Below are positions 8,164 through 16,516 of a stretch of 64,000 bases of DNA, one piece after another. Each line of letters starts with the position of its first letter. Positions within the stretch are counted from its first letter, which is position 1. The translations under genes and the position numbers were made by a program. The notes below the pieces were generated by a model. That model saw nothing but the letters and a program-made list of their open reading frames with translations, did not search any database and was not told where the DNA came from. The DNA lies in contig NZ_MECL01000220.1 of the NCBI RefSeq assembly GCF_014596445.1, positions 180,440-244,439 on the forward strand. Direction: 5' to 3'. The stretch is from Streptomyces sp. CBMA29. Its GTDB lineage: Bacteria; Actinomycetota; Actinomycetes; Streptomycetales; Streptomycetaceae.

Positions 8164-9195
8164 CTACTCGAAGGCCATCGACCGGAAGGTGTCGCGGATC
8201 TCTGTTAGCGGGCCCCGGTCGCGGGTGTAGTAGAGCTTGTTGGTGAGGAGGGTGGCCCAGCGGTGGTGAGTGGGGGAGATCCATAGGGCGGTGCCCGTGA
8301 AGCCGTAGTGGACCCAGATGTCGTCGGTGGGGGTGGTGTTGGGGGCGGGGTGCCAGAAGAGGCCGCGGGGTGGGGTGAGGGCGCCGGTGTGGAGGCGGAG
8401 GGAGTCGGCGGTCCAGGTGGGGCCGAAGGCGGCTTGGGTGGGGTTGAGCATGTGGCGGGCGAAGGCGGAGAGGTCGGCGGCCGTGGAGAAGACGCCGGCG
8501 ATGCCGCAGGTGCCGCCGAGGAGGCGGGCGGAGAAGTCGTGGGCGGTGCCCTTGAGGTGGCGGCCGGTTTCGTCGTCCAGTTCGGTGGGGGCGCTGCGGG
8601 CGAAGTTTTCCGGGGTGAGCGGTCCGAAGGTGGTCTCGGTCATGCCCAGCGGTTGCCAGACGCGAGCGGCTGCGAGCTGCTCCAGGGGCTGGCCGCTGAG
8701 GTATTCGGCGAGGTAGCCGAGGACGAGGGCGGCGCGGTCGGTGTATTCCACGGCTTCGCCGGGTGGGCGGTGGAGGGCTGCGTGGAGGACGCCGTCGCGG
8801 ATGTCCTGCGGGTCGGTGCCGTAGAGGTTGCGGAGGTTGGCGCGTAGGGGGAGCCCCGCGGTGTGGGTGAGCAGGTGGTGGGCGGTGGCGTCGCCGAGCG
8901 GTTGGCCGGTGACCTCGGGCCAGAAGGTGCCGAGCGGGGCGTCGAGTTGGAGTTTGCCGCTCTCGACGAGGATGCCGATGGTGGACCAGACGGCGAGGAT
9001 CTTGGTGAGGCTGGCGATGTCGAAGACCGTGTCGAGCCGCATCGGCTGGTCCGGCTCGCCGGGGTCGAGAAGGCCGACCGCTCCGCTGGCCGTGGTGCCG
9101 TGCGCGTCGCCGACGGCCCAGACGGCTCCCGGGTAGACCTTGTCGCGTACGCCGTCGTCCAGGAGTTGGTGGATACGGTCGGTGTCCAGCGTCAT
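8164..9195 (-). CDS. class C beta-lactamase-related serine hydrolase
   Basis: This 343-residue protein of the Beta-lactamase (AmpC/DD-peptidase-like) family starts at ATG 9195 after GGGGAG. The SxxK motif is in FDIASLTKILAV (catalytic Ser and Lys). A Tyr-containing motif occurs in VEYTDRAAL, and a third motif is HYGFTGTALWISP. No signal peptide is visible, so it is probably cytoplasmic and an esterase, amidase or transacylase rather than a resistance enzyme. It is the last gene of the murA-like operon, 83 bp after the glycosyltransferase, and may process an acyl or peptidyl product. A much longer upstream extension of this frame exists but lies over the glycosyltransferase and is not coding. 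Confidence 0.8.
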   Translation of the reverse strand: MTLDTDRIHQLLDDGVRDKVYPGAVWAVGDAHGTTASGAVGLLDPGEPDQPMRLDTVFDIASLTKILAVWSTIGILVESGKLQLDAPLGTFWPEVTGQPLGDATAHHLLTHTAGLPLRANLRNLYGTDPQDIRDGVLHAALHRPPGEAVEYTDRAALVLGYLAEYLSGQPLEQLAAARVWQPLGMTETTFGPLTPENFARSAPTELDDETGRHLKGTAHDFSARLLGGTCGIAGVFSTAADLSAFARHMLNPTQAAFGPTWTADSLRLHTGALTPPRGLFWHPAPNTTPTDDIWVHYGFTGTALWISPTHHRWATLLTNKLYYTRDRGPLTEIRDTFRSMAFE

Positions 9196-9278
9196 GGTCT
9201 CCCCGTCGAGTGCCGGTGGTTGCCCTCCGGCCAGCGTAGTGAGGCGGTCCTGGGGGAGCGGTGTGCCACGGCGGGGGG

Positions 9279-10373
9279 TCAGCCGAGTTGGTCGCCGAGT
9301 GCGGTCAGGGCAGCGGCGGTCGTGCTCAGGGGGTAGCGGGCGGCGTTCGCGTAGCCGGCCTCGCGCAAGGCGTCGAGCATGCCCGGGGTCGTACGGAGCC
9401 GGTCGATGTCGCGGGTGAGCGCGGTCGGATGCGTGAAATCGGTGGCCAGGCCCGATGCCGCCAGCGACTCGTTGAGGCCGGGCACAGGCTGGTAGACGAC
9501 GGGAAGGCCACAGGCTTGGGCCTCCAGCGCGACGAGGCCCATGGCTTCGAGCGTGCAGGAAGGCATGACCAGAGCGTCGTAGTCGCGGAAGGTTGTCCAC
9601 AGTTGGGGACGGCGGAGCCAGCCGAGGTAGGTGACGTGTACGCCGAGTTCGTGGAGGAGCGGCGCCAAGGCGCTGAACTGCGAGGGTGGTGCCGCGACGC
9701 TCAGTTCGACCTCGGGGATCACGGCGAGAGCATGGAGCAGGTTCTCCACACCCTTCTCCGGCGTGAGGCGCCCCGCGTAGAGCAGGCGTAAATGGCTCGC
9801 ACGAGGCGTTCGCGATGGCTCCGGCGGCGTGGCGAGGAGATCGTCCGGGACACCCCACGGGATGTGTTCGATCTTCGGCCGGGCGGGCGGGGCGAGAGCG
9901 AGCAGCCGGTCGGCCATCGCCATCGTCGGGACCACGATCACGTCCGCCGCATCGGCACAGTGCCGGAGAACCGCGCGTTGGTCGGCGTACATCTCCGCGT
10001 ACAGGAGGTCCGTGCCGTGGACCAGGGCTATGCGCCGGGCCTTCGGCAGCGCGGCAAGCAGGGCCGGCGAGGCGCCGAAGGCGAGGTGGTGCAGGTGGAG
10101 TGTGCTGATGTCCGCCGGGTCGACCGCGTCTTCGAGCGCGCAACTCAGAGCCCGGACGTACGGGGGAAAGCCAGGTCCTTCGACGCACTTGCCGGATACG
10201 TTCAGGCTTCGCAGTCCTTGCGGGAGCGATGTCTCCCTGGTCCCGGCCGCCAGCATGAATGCCCGTGCCGAGATCAGAGGACGGTGCCCGGTGTAGAGGT
10301 CGAGGAAGAGCTCGACGCTGCCGCCAGGGCTGGGATACGGCAGGTCAAGTGCGGTGGCGACGGAGGCGTTCAC
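9279..10373 (-). CDS. GT4-type glycosyltransferase
   Basis: This 364-residue protein has the GT-B fold pattern. The N-terminal half contains a GGSVELFLDLY loop and HLHHLAFGASP. The C-terminal half contains RLLYAGRLTPEKGVENLLHA and the donor-site E-x7-E motif in PSCTLEAMGLVALEAQACGL. Such enzymes transfer sugars from NDP-sugars. The start GTG overlaps the stop of the preceding dCTP-deaminase-like gene by four bases. In this operon it could glycosylate a nucleotide-derived or enolpyruvyl-modified intermediate. The acceptor is unknown. Confidence 0.82.
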   Translation of the reverse strand: MNASVATALDLPYPSPGGSVELFLDLYTGHRPLISARAFMLAAGTRETSLPQGLRSLNVSGKCVEGPGFPPYVRALSCALEDAVDPADISTLHLHHLAFGASPALLAALPKARRIALVHGTDLLYAEMYADQRAVLRHCADAADVIVVPTMAMADRLLALAPPARPKIEHIPWGVPDDLLATPPEPSRTPRASHLRLLYAGRLTPEKGVENLLHALAVIPEVELSVAAPPSQFSALAPLLHELGVHVTYLGWLRRPQLWTTFRDYDALVMPSCTLEAMGLVALEAQACGLPVVYQPVPGLNESLAASGLATDFTHPTALTRDIDRLRTTPGMLDALREAGYANAARYPLSTTAAALTALGDQLG

Positions 10374-10894
10374 GACAGCTCCTCGTACAACCGGGAGGCT
10401 TCAACGCCGTTGCTGGTGGCGTACTTCAGGCCGTGGCTCTGGTAGCTCGCGGCAGCCCCGAAGGGGTGGAGGAAGGTCAGCTTGCCGAAGGTCATCCGCG
10501 GATAGATCCGCACCTTGACGGCGGCTCGGATCTCCAGCGTCCAGTGAATCGCGTGGCCTTGGTGCCCGAGGGGCGCGGAGACATGGACCCAGATCCCGAG
10601 TGCTCCGATGGTGCGTGAGCCGTTGAGGAGTTGGACGTACCGCTCGGAGCTGGTCTTCTCGTAGGTGCTGCCGAGGTAGAGCACGCCGGGCCGCAGTACG
10701 AATCCGTCGGACGGAATGGCGAGTTCGGCGGCCGTCGTGGGTCGTGCGGCGTCGAGCTGGCCGTCGCAGATGTACAGCGTCTCGCCGAGACGCCAGTCGT
10801 AGGCGTTCGGGGAGACGCGGCCGGGGTCGTACGGCTCGATGCTGATCTCCCCAGCGGCACGGGCGGCTGCGATGGCGGGGCCGGTGAGGATCAC
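10370..10894 (-). CDS. dCTP deaminase-like protein A (keeps Glu, lacks Ser/Arg)
   Basis: This 174-residue member of the dUTPase/dCTP-deaminase fold starts at GTG 10894, overlapping the stop of its paralogue. Compared with the housekeeping Dcd at 17.6 kb, the region matching KSSLGRLG reads GSRTIGALG here. The conserved Ser and Arg (E. coli S111 and R115) are therefore lost, while the catalytic glutamate position is kept (E121 in HWTLEIRA). The KYQGQRGPT nucleotide lid is replaced by KYATSNGVEAS. Alone it is unlikely to deaminate dCTP. Its neighbour has the complementary defect, so a mixed oligomer with composite active sites is an attractive idea. Confidence 0.8.
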   Translation of the reverse strand: MILTGPAIAAARAAGEISIEPYDPGRVSPNAYDWRLGETLYICDGQLDAARPTTAAELAIPSDGFVLRPGVLYLGSTYEKTSSERYVQLLNGSRTIGALGIWVHVSAPLGHQGHAIHWTLEIRAAVKVRIYPRMTFGKLTFLHPFGAAASYQSHGLKYATSNGVEASRLYEELS

Positions 10895-11433
10895 GACGCC
10901 ACCACCTGTACGGGACGGTGGTCGTCGCGCCAGGAGGCGGAAGCTCTCGGACCGTTGGCTGCTTGGTACTTGCCGGCGTAGTGCGCGATCGGGCCGACCG
11001 AGACGAAGAACATGATCTGCCCGATCTTCATCTCGGCGTAGACTCGTAGCGGGCGGATCGGGGACAGCATCAGCGTCCACTGCCCGTGGAAACCGATGTC
11101 TCCGATGGGAGCGGTGATCTCGACGAAGAGGCCGAGGCGGCCGACGGACGACCGTCCGAAGAGCAGCGGAACGAAGGTGTCCGACCCGACGCGCTCGACG
11201 GTGTGGCCGAGGTAGAGCTGGCCGGGTTGCAGCACGTATCCCTCCGGACCGATGTCGATCTGCTCGGTGGGATTGCGGAAGCGCGCGTCCAGAAGGCCGT
11301 CGGTGTAGACGAGAAGCTTGGGGCCGAGGCGGACGTTGTAGCTGTTCGGATTGACCTGGGATTGGTCGAAGGGGGTGATGCGTAAGCGGCCGTCGTCGGT
11401 CGCCGCCGTGATTTCGGGGCCGGTGAGGATCAA
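10891..11433 (-). CDS. dCTP deaminase-like protein B (keeps Ser/Arg, lacks Glu)
   Basis: This 180-residue paralogue of the previous protein starts at TTG 11433, overlapping the metallophosphatase stop (TTGA). It keeps the phosphate-binding GRSSVGRLGL (R94, S95, R99) and a KYQAANGPRAS lid. The catalytic glutamate is replaced by methionine (M122 in WTLMLS). By family knowledge the Glu activates the attacking water, so this subunit should bind but not deaminate. Tight coupling to protein A suggests one complex. Alternatives are a dNTP sensor, a dUTPase-like diphosphatase, or a modified-nucleotide enzyme. Confidence 0.8.
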   Translation of the reverse strand: MILTGPEITAATDDGRLRITPFDQSQVNPNSYNVRLGPKLLVYTDGLLDARFRNPTEQIDIGPEGYVLQPGQLYLGHTVERVGSDTFVPLLFGRSSVGRLGLFVEITAPIGDIGFHGQWTLMLSPIRPLRVYAEMKIGQIMFFVSVGPIAHYAGKYQAANGPRASASWRDDHRPVQVVAS

Positions 11434-12605
11434 CGGATACCTCCGGTGAGGGCGTGCTGGACGGACTGCGCGAGGGATTGGCCGGTGGGTACGGCCGGAA
11501 GGCGTAGAGCCCCGGCGAGGTAGTCGGTGGTGATGAACGCTTCGGGTGGCGACGGCAGCGAGGACGGCACCGCCACCATCGGACCCGCGAGTAGCAGAGA
11601 TGGCGCTGTCTTTTCAGGGCAATTGACGCGTACGAGCTGGTTGTCGAAGGGCTCGACGGCGAGGACATCGCCACGCGTCAGCGTCCCGTGAAGTCGCACC
11701 GCGCGCAGTGCGGTCTCATTGAGAAGGACGGCGCTGGAGGTCTCCGAGTACACGGTCGTGGCGATGTCCTCAAGCAGCAGCCGTCTGTCCAGGACGGTGT
11801 GGTGGTACGGCGCCCTCAGCTTGTCGATCGGCTCCCGAAGATCGCGGGCGATCGCGGTGATCCGTGCGCGCACCGATTCCAAGGTGCTTGGGAGGGACAG
11901 CGATGAAGCATCGGCGAAGCGGGCTGCTCCGGCTTCCCAGCCGCTCTCGGACGGACGCGCACGAGCGAACCCGGCACCTTGCTCGTAGCCCTTGAGTACC
12001 TGCATGCCGCCGATCCGAACGGGTCCGTACGCGTCACTGTGGCAGTGGCCGGCGAAGACGATGTCGAGGAAAGGGCAGGCTTCGGCGAGCCGCAGATCCT
12101 CCTCGAAACCGGAGTGGCTGAGGACCACCCATGCGTCCACCTGGCCATAGGCACGCTTCAATTCACGCAGCGCCAGAGCCGGGTTGGTCACCTGCTGCCC
12201 GACGCGCTGCCCGTACGGGACGGCGTTGAACGCCTGGACGCCGATGACGGCCGTGACCGCGACCGTCCGCCCGGCGATGCTCCGTACGTCGACCGGCCGG
12301 AAGAGCCGACGACCGTCGCGGTCGTACGCGTTGGCGCAGACGGTGATGCGGTGCAGCTCGGATTCGAGGTAGTGCGGCCATCCGTGGTTGCCAGGAGCGA
12401 CGACGTCGTACAGGGCGAGCAGCGTGTCTCGTTCGAGGGCGCCGCGGCCAAGACGGTAATAGCCCGTGCCCTCGAAGAAGTCGCCGCAGTCCGCGATGAG
12501 GGCGTTGGGTCGGACAGCCGATAAGTGGGACATCAACGGGACGGCGTTGTCGAAGGAGGAGTGGAAGTCGGTTGTGGCGAGGATCTGTTGGAGGCCCGAC
12601 CTCAC
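11430..12605 (-). CDS. calcineurin-like metallophosphatase / 5'-nucleotidase family
   Basis: The start is GTG 12605, overlapping the stop of the murA-like gene, and gives 391 residues. The dinuclear metal motifs are present near the N terminus: TTDFHSSFD (D-x-H), DCGDFFEG, and APGNHGW (GNH[E/D]-like). FAGHCHSD (GHxH) follows in the middle. The C-terminal part resembles the substrate-binding domain of UshA-type nucleotidases (LLNETALRA, VEPFDNQLV). There is no signal peptide, unlike periplasmic nucleotidases, so it likely dephosphorylates a nucleotide intermediate inside the cell. Position between an enolpyruvyl transferase and two dCTP-deaminase-like proteins supports nucleotide chemistry. 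Confidence 0.8.
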   Translation of the reverse strand: MRSGLQQILATTDFHSSFDNAVPLMSHLSAVRPNALIADCGDFFEGTGYYRLGRGALERDTLLALYDVVAPGNHGWPHYLESELHRITVCANAYDRDGRRLFRPVDVRSIAGRTVAVTAVIGVQAFNAVPYGQRVGQQVTNPALALRELKRAYGQVDAWVVLSHSGFEEDLRLAEACPFLDIVFAGHCHSDAYGPVRIGGMQVLKGYEQGAGFARARPSESGWEAGAARFADASSLSLPSTLESVRARITAIARDLREPIDKLRAPYHHTVLDRRLLLEDIATTVYSETSSAVLLNETALRAVRLHGTLTRGDVLAVEPFDNQLVRVNCPEKTAPSLLLAGPMVAVPSSLPSPPEAFITTDYLAGALRLPAVPTGQSLAQSVQHALTGGIR

Positions 12606-13948
12606 GGTGTGACCTCGCAGATGTCCGCCCCGAGGGCTCGGAGTTTGCCCGGCAGATCGGCGTGGCCCCGGCGGAGTTGTTCCAGACCGCCCAGCGTCGT
12701 GATGCCCCGGGCGGTCAGCCCTGCGATGAGGAGGGCGGCGCCCGTACGGATGTCGGTGGTCTCCACTCCGGCACCGGTCAGCCGCTGCGGCCCGGCGAAC
12801 CGGCACTGCGTGGGTGACACCTCCTCGATCTCCGCTCCCATACAGCGCAGTTGAGGGATGAGATTCGCGTGGCGGCCGGGGTTGATCGTGTCCGCGAACG
12901 CGTGGTGGCCCTGGATCCCGAGAGCGAATGCCAGGAGCGAAGGCTCGAAGTCGGCGTCGAGTCCGCTCGGGGAGAGCGAAGCCGAAGCGTGGATCGGGAG
13001 TTCACCACCCTCGATGTGTCGCGCATCGATTTCGATGCCGTTCATGTGCTCCGTGACGACGACGCCCGTCCGGCGCAGATGTTCCAGGGCCGGGGTGAAG
13101 TCACCGGCGCGTACGCCCTCGATGCGCGCTGTTCCCCGCGTGGCCGCGATCGCGCAAGCGAGTGTGCCGGCCTCGATCTTGTCGCCTGGCACGGTCCAGG
13201 TCAGGTCGTGGACGGACGCAGTCTCGGTTGGCGGTGTGAGCACCAGGAGCTCACGCTCAACGGCTTTCACCCAGCCGGTCGATTCGAGAGCTCCGACCAC
13301 GCCGAGGGTCTCCGGCGACAGGTTCGGCGTACTCAGCCGTAACTCCTGTCGGGAGACGACAGCGCGGAGGATCGCCACGATCGTGGCTCCTCGGGACCGG
13401 AACGGCAGGGCGACGCTCACCGTTCCTTGTTCCGCCCGCGACCTCTGGATCTCGTAGCCGTACCGGTGCGTCGAGCAGCGGTCACCGAATGCCTCGTACA
13501 CGCGGAAGTGCTGCTCCATGCCGCGGTCGCCGATCCGGCAGCCGCCCGGCCACGGCAGAAGTGCCCTTCCGAACCGTCCGAGAAGCGCGGGCGCCAGGTA
13601 GTACGAGGCGCGGATCGTGCTCGCGGCGGTGAGGAGTTCGGCTTCAACGCGATGCCTACGACTGGGCGTGATCACCATGGACCCTGCCTCACCCGGGACG
13701 TGCACGGCGTCGAAACCGGCTCCGAGCAGCAGTCCGAGCAGGGTGTGGACATCCGTGCTGTCCGGGATGTTGGTCACGCGTACGGGCGCGCCGACGACCG
13801 CTGCGGCGGAGAGAAGCGGAAGAGCCGCGTTCTTCGAGCCGTCGACGATCACGGTTCCTTCGAGCGGGCGTCCGGGCCGGATGGCGATCACCTCGGCCGG
13901 TGGTGCGGTGGCGTCCGGGACGATGTCCCTGGGGCTGGGGTGTTTCAT
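12602..13948 (-). CDS. MurA-like enolpyruvyl transferase
   Basis: This 448-residue EPSP synthase/MurA-family protein starts at ATG 13948 and is the first gene of the operon. Catalytic features of MurA are kept: the GSKNAALPLL motif (K39, N40), the PEP-attacking cysteine in WPGGCRIGDRG (C137), an acidic pair at D331/D333, and the arginine in TDIRTGAALLIAGL (R401). It is an extra copy in accessory DNA. In nikkomycin and polyoxin pathways a MurA homologue attaches enolpyruvate to a uridine nucleotide. A nucleotide substrate is therefore plausible here given the neighbours, but ordinary UDP-GlcNAc is not excluded. Confidence 0.82.
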   Translation of the reverse strand: MKHPSPRDIVPDATAPPAEVIAIRPGRPLEGTVIVDGSKNAALPLLSAAAVVGAPVRVTNIPDSTDVHTLLGLLLGAGFDAVHVPGEAGSMVITPSRRHRVEAELLTAASTIRASYYLAPALLGRFGRALLPWPGGCRIGDRGMEQHFRVYEAFGDRCSTHRYGYEIQRSRAEQGTVSVALPFRSRGATIVAILRAVVSRQELRLSTPNLSPETLGVVGALESTGWVKAVERELLVLTPPTETASVHDLTWTVPGDKIEAGTLACAIAATRGTARIEGVRAGDFTPALEHLRRTGVVVTEHMNGIEIDARHIEGGELPIHASASLSPSGLDADFEPSLLAFALGIQGHHAFADTINPGRHANLIPQLRCMGAEIEEVSPTQCRFAGPQRLTGAGVETTDIRTGAALLIAGLTARGITTLGGLEQLRRGHADLPGKLRALGADICEVTP

Positions 13949-14119
13949 GCTGGGCCTCCTCGCGGCTGCTCTTCACCACGAAAGCGCCGGAATCATGGCT
14001 GCCCCGCTCCGTCTGCGGGTGCCGCATGGGTTATGCAGACTCCGCATGACGTACGGCGGAAGGGCTTCTAGCCTGGAAGGCCGGGGCAGGATCGGCGACG
14101 GCGGAAGGAGCCGGCGCGT
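13949..14119. promoter_or_regulatory. divergent promoter region with CCGCATG direct repeats
   Basis: The gap between the murA-like operon (minus) and the XRE regulator (plus) contains two CCGCATG copies at 14022-14028 and 14042-14048, two helical turns apart. They flank a GGGTTATGC element that could be part of a minus-strand -10 region. A TAGCCT hexamer at 14069-14074 could be the -10 of the regulator. The arrangement suits autoregulation and control of the operon by the adjacent XRE protein; this is inference. Confidence 0.45.
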
Positions 14120-15388
14120 ATGGCTGCGGAGCAGGACGAGGCAAAAAGGGTCGGGGAGATCGTTCGGCGGGCGCGGGTCCTCGCCCGTCGCTCCCAGTCC
14201 GAGGTGGCGGCCGCGTTGGGCTACCACCAGTCCAAGGTCAGCCGACTTGAGCAGGGCCGGGGCACACAGGACTTACGCGTGCTGCGTGCGGTGGCCGACG
14301 AACTCCGCATCCCTCTGCACACACTCGGGCTGACGCCCCCGCCCACCGTCGACCGTCCGGAACGGGAAACACCAGAGGACATGCACCGTCGCACCTTCCT
14401 TGCCGCAGGCGTCGTCCCGCTCGTAGGTTTCTCCGCTCAGCCGACCCGCCCGACCGGTGAACTCGTACGGTCGCTGCTTCCGGGCACCGACTCCGCTGCG
14501 GGTACCGGCGAGGAAGATCTGCGTCGGCTGGAGATCAGGATGAGCAGGCTGCGCGCGCTGTTCACCTCCTGCGACTACGCCCGGCTGGAGCTCGAACTGC
14601 CCGCTCTGATCGCTGATCTCCGCCAGGTCGCGGGCACGTCCTGCGACGCGGCCGGGCTGCTTGCCGCCGCCTACCAGACCTCGGCGAGTCTGCTGCTCAA
14701 ACACGGTGATCATGGACACGCGTGGCTTGCTGTCGGCCGCGCCATGGGCGAAGCCGAACGGTCCGGCGACCCGGTCGTCGTCGCCTCCAGCGTCCGCGTG
14801 CACGCACACCTGCTGGCGCGAGAGAACCACGCCGCCCAAGCGGTGACGCTGATCCGGCATGTCGTGGACCAGATGTCGGGCGCGTACGACCTCAAGTCCC
14901 CGCGCCATCTCGCGGTCCTGGGAATGCTTCTCCTTCGGGGAGTGACGGCCTCCGCCCTGGCCGGAAGCCGGAATTCGGTCCGCGACTTCCTCACCGAGGC
15001 TCGTGACGTAGCGGCGAGAATGCCGGACAGCACGCAGGACACCTGGTCCAACTTTGGTCGCGTCAACGTCGAGTTGCACGCCGTGAACGCCTCCGTCGTC
15101 CTGGGCGACGCCGGTCTGGCCCTCGACGCCGCGCGTCCGCTCATGCGCCGGCACATTCCCGTCCCCGAGCGCCGCGCCGCCTTGTGGACCGATGCCGCGC
15201 ACGCCTACAGCCAACAGGGACGTCTCGCCGATGGGTACCAGGCGCTGCGGATCGCCGAGGGCTGCGCGCCGCAGGACGTAGGGCGCCCGGCGGTACGCGC
15301 GCTGGTGGCGGACATGGCGTCGCGGGACCGGCGTCGTACGCTGCCGCCGTTGCATCACTTCGCCCGACAGTTGGGGGTGTCCGCGTGA
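14120..15388 (+). CDS. XRE-family regulator with TPR-like C-terminal domain
   Basis: This 422-residue protein has a helix-turn-helix at residues 8-70 (SQSEVAAALGYHQSKVSRLE). A linker and a long helical TPR-like region follow. This is a common Streptomyces architecture in which the C-terminal part senses a ligand or partner. A GVVPLVGFSA stretch after residue 95 is hydrophobic but too short to be a clear membrane anchor. It is divergent from the murA-like operon and four bases overlap the flavoprotein gene downstream. It is the likely cluster regulator. Confidence 0.82.
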   Translation: MAAEQDEAKRVGEIVRRARVLARRSQSEVAAALGYHQSKVSRLEQGRGTQDLRVLRAVADELRIPLHTLGLTPPPTVDRPERETPEDMHRRTFLAAGVVPLVGFSAQPTRPTGELVRSLLPGTDSAAGTGEEDLRRLEIRMSRLRALFTSCDYARLELELPALIADLRQVAGTSCDAAGLLAAAYQTSASLLLKHGDHGHAWLAVGRAMGEAERSGDPVVVASSVRVHAHLLARENHAAQAVTLIRHVVDQMSGAYDLKSPRHLAVLGMLLLRGVTASALAGSRNSVRDFLTEARDVAARMPDSTQDTWSNFGRVNVELHAVNASVVLGDAGLALDAARPLMRRHIPVPERRAALWTDAAHAYSQQGRLADGYQALRIAEGCAPQDVGRPAVRALVADMASRDRRRTLPPLHHFARQLGVSA

Positions 15389-15930
15389 GCGGTGAGGCTG
15401 GGAAGCCGTTCCTGTACGTGGTGGTGTGCGCTGCCGGGGTCGCGCGGGATGTGGGGGTGCTCATCTCGGCGGCGCAGGGGCGGGGTTGGGGTGTGGGGGT
15501 GGTGGCCACGCCTCTGGGCTTGGGTTTCATCGACCAGGCGGCGGTCGAGGCGCAGACGGGCTATCCGGTGCGTTCGGCGTGGCGGAAGCCGGGTGATGTC
15601 CGGCCGTTGCCTCCGGCGGACGCCATCGCGGTAGCGCCGGCCACCTTCAACACGGTCAACAAGTGGGCGGGCGGGATCGCGGACACGCTGGCGCTGGGCA
15701 TCCTCTGCGAGGCGTACGGGTTCGGCATTCCGACGGCGGTGCTGCCGTACGTCAACAGCGCGATGGCCGCGCACCCGGCGTACGAGGCGAGCTTGGCGCG
15801 GCTGCGCGCTATGGGGGTCCTGGTCAGCGGCCTGGAGCCGCACCCGCCGAAGTCGGGCGGCGGCGCCGACACCTTCCGGTGGGACGAGGCGCTGGAGTTG
15901 CTCGCACCAGAAGTGAACCCGGGCGGCTGA
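15385..15930 (+). CDS. HFCD-type flavoprotein
   Basis: The start is GTG 15385, overlapping the stop of the XRE gene, and the product is 181 residues. The fold motifs of homo-oligomeric flavin-containing Cys decarboxylases are visible: YVVVCAAGVARDVGVLI at the N terminus, ADAIAVAPATFNTVNKWAGG (a variant of the PxMNxxMW substrate loop), and GIPTAVLPYVNSAMAAHPAY. Relatives include phosphopantothenoylcysteine decarboxylase and the peptide-modifying EpiD and MrsD enzymes, which oxidatively decarboxylate substrates using FMN. The conserved catalytic His is not obvious near the N terminus. It may modify the product of the divergent operon. Confidence 0.75.
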   Translation: MSGEAGKPFLYVVVCAAGVARDVGVLISAAQGRGWGVGVVATPLGLGFIDQAAVEAQTGYPVRSAWRKPGDVRPLPPADAIAVAPATFNTVNKWAGGIADTLALGILCEAYGFGIPTAVLPYVNSAMAAHPAYEASLARLRAMGVLVSGLEPHPPKSGGGADTFRWDEALELLAPEVNPGG

Positions 15931-15956
15931 AGTCGCGCCGGAATTCGGCGCATGCA

Positions 15957-15990
15957 CGATGTGCATGGACCGCTGCTCCATGTGCATGAC
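15957..15990. promoter_or_regulatory. ATGTGCATG direct repeats before the ATPase gene
   Basis: Two copies of ATGTGCATG lie 22 bp apart in the leader of the next gene, preceded by a GCATGCAC element. They could be operator half-sites. Nothing else supports this. Confidence 0.3.
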
Positions 15991-16069
15991 GTGTGGTCCG
16001 TGCCACGTGCCGCACGGTTTGGTCTTCCCCAGGACACGTCAGGTGCAACTCAGTGGGGAGACCACGATC

Positions 16070-16516
16070 GTGCGTACGGAGAACGACGGCCCGGCGGCCG
16101 TATCGGTGCGGAGATGGACGCGTACAGCTCGATGCGCCGGACCTGCCCGGCACGAATTACGACGGCTGCTCGGTGAATGGGAACTGGCGTCGCTTGCGGA
16201 TTCCGCGGAGATCGTCGTATCGGAACTCTTCACGAATGCTGTGCGCCATGTAAAGGCGCCGCGCGACCGGCTCGTCGAGACCCGGTACGAGCGGTTGGCC
16301 GGCGGCGTACGGATCGAGGTTCATGACGCGGACGCCTCCTCCTGGAAGTCGGTGCCCGAGCCGCCGCCCGAGGCGGAGTCCGGACGCGGCCTCGCACTGG
16401 TCGACTCCATCACGGGCGGCTGCTGGGGCGTGAACGAGCGCACCGGCGTCGGCAAACTGGTGTGGGCGGTCGTTGCCGATGAAGGCGTCGGTGAAGACTT
16501 CGGGACGCGGGAATGA
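16070..16516 (+). CDS. anti-sigma-like ATP-binding protein (HATPase_c_2)
   Basis: The GTG at 16070 follows GGGGAG by nine bases; the longer upstream frame is less well supported. The 148-residue protein has the Bergerat-fold N box in EIVVSELFTNAVRHV and a G box in EAESGRGLALVDSITG. This matches the large family of SpoIIAB/RsbW-like single-domain kinases in Streptomyces, which bind sigma factors or anti-anti-sigma factors. Its target is not encoded nearby. It overlaps the DUF6907 gene. Confidence 0.8.
   Translation: MRTENDGPAAVSVRRWTRTARCAGPARHELRRLLGEWELASLADSAEIVVSELFTNAVRHVKAPRDRLVETRYERLAGGVRIEVHDADASSWKSVPEPPPEAESGRGLALVDSITGGCWGVNERTGVGKLVWAVVADEGVGEDFGTRE

Noticed and set aside
9196..10188. 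N-terminal extension of the serine hydrolase frame
   Set aside because: Arg/Pro-rich sequence lying entirely over the glycosyltransferase; an internal ATG with ribosome-binding site gives the normal family length.
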